A stretch of DNA of 64,000 nt, taken from Luteibacter sp. UNCMF331Sha3.1. GTDB lineage: Bacteria; Pseudomonadota; Gammaproteobacteria; Xanthomonadales; Rhodanobacteraceae. The stretch covers positions 62,001-126,000 of the forward strand of contig NZ_FOBU01000005.1 of the NCBI RefSeq assembly GCF_900109915.1, given 5' to 3'. Below the pieces are notes generated by a model, which was given only the letters and a program-made list of their open reading frames with translations, did not search any database and was not told where the DNA came from. A program made the translations under genes and the position numbers. Positions within the stretch are counted from its first letter, which is position 1. Each line of letters begins with the position of its first letter. This document shows positions 63,198-64,000 of the stretch, one piece after another.

Positions 63198-64000
63198 ATG
63201 CCTCATCCCATGCCGCCTCTCGCCATCCGCGCGTACACCGCCACATCCGCCCTCGGCCGGGGGCTCCATGCCCACGCCGACGCCATCGCACACTCGCGTG
63301 GCGGCCTCTCGCCCAACGATTTCAGTGTCGCGCCTCTCGCCTGTTGGGTGGGCCGCGTGGCCGGCATCGAGGACGAACCGCTTCCCGCCGCCCTCGCCGA
63401 CTGGGACTGCCGCAACAACCGCCTGGCGTGGATCGCGCTCCAGCAGGACGGCTTCGCCGACGCCGTGCGCGCGGCCCGCGAGCGCTACGGTGCGAGCCGG
63501 GTCGCCGTGCTGCTCGGCACGTCGACCGCGAGCATTGGCGCCACCGAGGATGGCTACCGACGGCTCGACCACGGGCAGATGCCCGCCGACCTGCATCGTC
63601 CGGTGCTGCACACGCCGCACTCCCTGGCGGGCTTCGTCGCCGCGGCGTTCGACCTCGAAGGCCCCTGCCTGACGGTTGCCACGGCATGTTCCTCCAGCGC
63701 GAAGGTGTTCGCGAACGCAGAGCGCATGATCCGCCTCGGCCTGATCGACGCGGCCGTCGTCGGCGGTACCGACACGCTCTGCGACAGCGTGCTCTTCGGC
63801 TTCAACGCGCTGGAGCTCGTATCGCCGGAGCCGTGCCGGCCGTTCGACGCGCGCCGCAACGGGATCTCCATCGGCGAAGCCGCCGGGTTCGCGATCCTCG
63901 AGCGCCCGGTGGACGGCGACGACGCGCCGCTGCTCATCGGCTACGGCGAGGCGAGCGACGCACACCACATGTCGACGCCGCATCCCGAAGGCCTCGGCGC
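63198..64000 (+). CDS. Beta-ketoacyl-ACP synthase family protein (partial, cut by window edge)
   Basis: The first 267 residues of a ketosynthase are visible. The catalytic cysteine is Cys164 in VATACSSSAKV, and the first catalytic histidine is in TPHPEG near residue 262. The frame stays open to the window end. Blocks such as GGTDTLCDSVLFGFNALELVS (split) and CRPFDARRNGISIGEAAG resemble FabB/F-like ketosynthases of aryl-polyene (xanthomonadin-type) gene clusters. Whether a cluster follows lies outside the window. A TAGGCT box ends 6 bases before the ATG. Confidence 0.88.
   Translation, partial: MPHPMPPLAIRAYTATSALGRGLHAHADAIAHSRGGLSPNDFSVAPLACWVGRVAGIEDEPLPAALADWDCRNNRLAWIALQQDGFADAVRAARERYGASRVAVLLGTSTASIGATEDGYRRLDHGQMPADLHRPVLHTPHSLAGFVAAAFDLEGPCLTVATACSSSAKVFANAERMIRLGLIDAAVVGGTDTLCDSVLFGFNALELVSPEPCRPFDARRNGISIGEAAGFAILERPVDGDDAPLLIGYGEASDAHHMSTPHPEGLG

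Overview
The window is a GC-rich (roughly two-thirds G+C by eye), densely packed stretch of bacterial chromosome. Gene content points to a gammaproteobacterium of the order Xanthomonadales/Lysobacterales, most likely family Rhodanobacteraceae (Luteibacter/Dyella-like). The main clues are the rpmG-desaturase neighbourhood, Rep helicase, PlsB, UbiJ-UbiB, TrmL, aceB-aceA behind a LysR gene, an aryl-polyene-type ketosynthase at the right edge, and short GTAGGAGC-type palindromes. The family placement is inference from protein resemblance; no rRNA gene is present. I saw no tRNA or rRNA gene, CRISPR array, insertion sequence or prophage, and no gap over 300 bases without a gene.

Layout. 1-5.1 kb: end of rpmG, a membrane fatty-acid desaturase on the minus strand, then a four-gene Gld-type ABC operon. 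5.1-13.7 kb: mutM, a secreted PI-PLC-like protein, tdk with an overlapping unknown gene, rep, two tandem AI-2E-family permeases and a lipoprotein acid phosphatase. 13.75-13.9 kb: a possible small RNA or attenuator with its own promoter and terminator. 13.9-24.7 kb: a lipoprotein, plsB, a 1,076-residue protein resembling dermonecrotic-toxin-like effectors, ubiE, an M1 aminopeptidase and an alpha/beta hydrolase. 24.7-29.6 kb: YgjP-type metalloprotein, rdgC, aromatic/aspartate aminotransferase, ttcA, a YdcH-type peptide and a GNAT acetyltransferase.

29.6-33.5 kb: a MarR-FUSC-DUF1656-HlyD efflux operon of the AaeXAB/fusaric-acid type. 33.5-43.2 kb is the most accessory-looking part. It has an EthD/dehydrogenase/SDR/epoxide-hydrolase-like/VOC cluster opposite a LysR gene, an XRE-DUF2975 pair opposite a secreted aspartic-protease-like protein, and an SDR-EthD pair opposite a TetR gene with a clear operator. 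43.3-46.7 kb: a DUF4156-type lipoprotein and a large M16 peptidase. 46.7-47.2 kb: an excellent sigma-54 promoter with upstream palindromes in front of two paralogous tiny membrane peptides.

47.2-52.4 kb: trmL, ubiJ-ubiB, truC, arfB, a lysophospholipid acyltransferase and an unknown gene. 52.4-56.5 kb: LysR and the glyoxylate-shunt genes aceB-aceA. 56.7-63.1 kb: comM, ubiK, glnB, a DUF1453-type membrane protein, gpmA, a VNG-repeat exported protein, hemF and a YdcF-type protein. The window ends inside a ketosynthase gene.

Functionally the core genes serve phospholipid synthesis (plsB, LPLAT, desaturase), ubiquinone synthesis (ubiE, ubiJ, ubiB, ubiK), translation and tRNA modification (rpmG, ttcA, trmL, truC, arfB), repair and recombination (mutM, rep, rdgC, comM) and central carbon/nitrogen metabolism (aceBA, gpmA, glnB). 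Several of the housekeeping genes (plsB, ubiE, ubiJ, trmL, arfB) have a -10-like hexamer 6-9 bases before the start codon and no obvious Shine-Dalgarno, which suggests leaderless transcripts.
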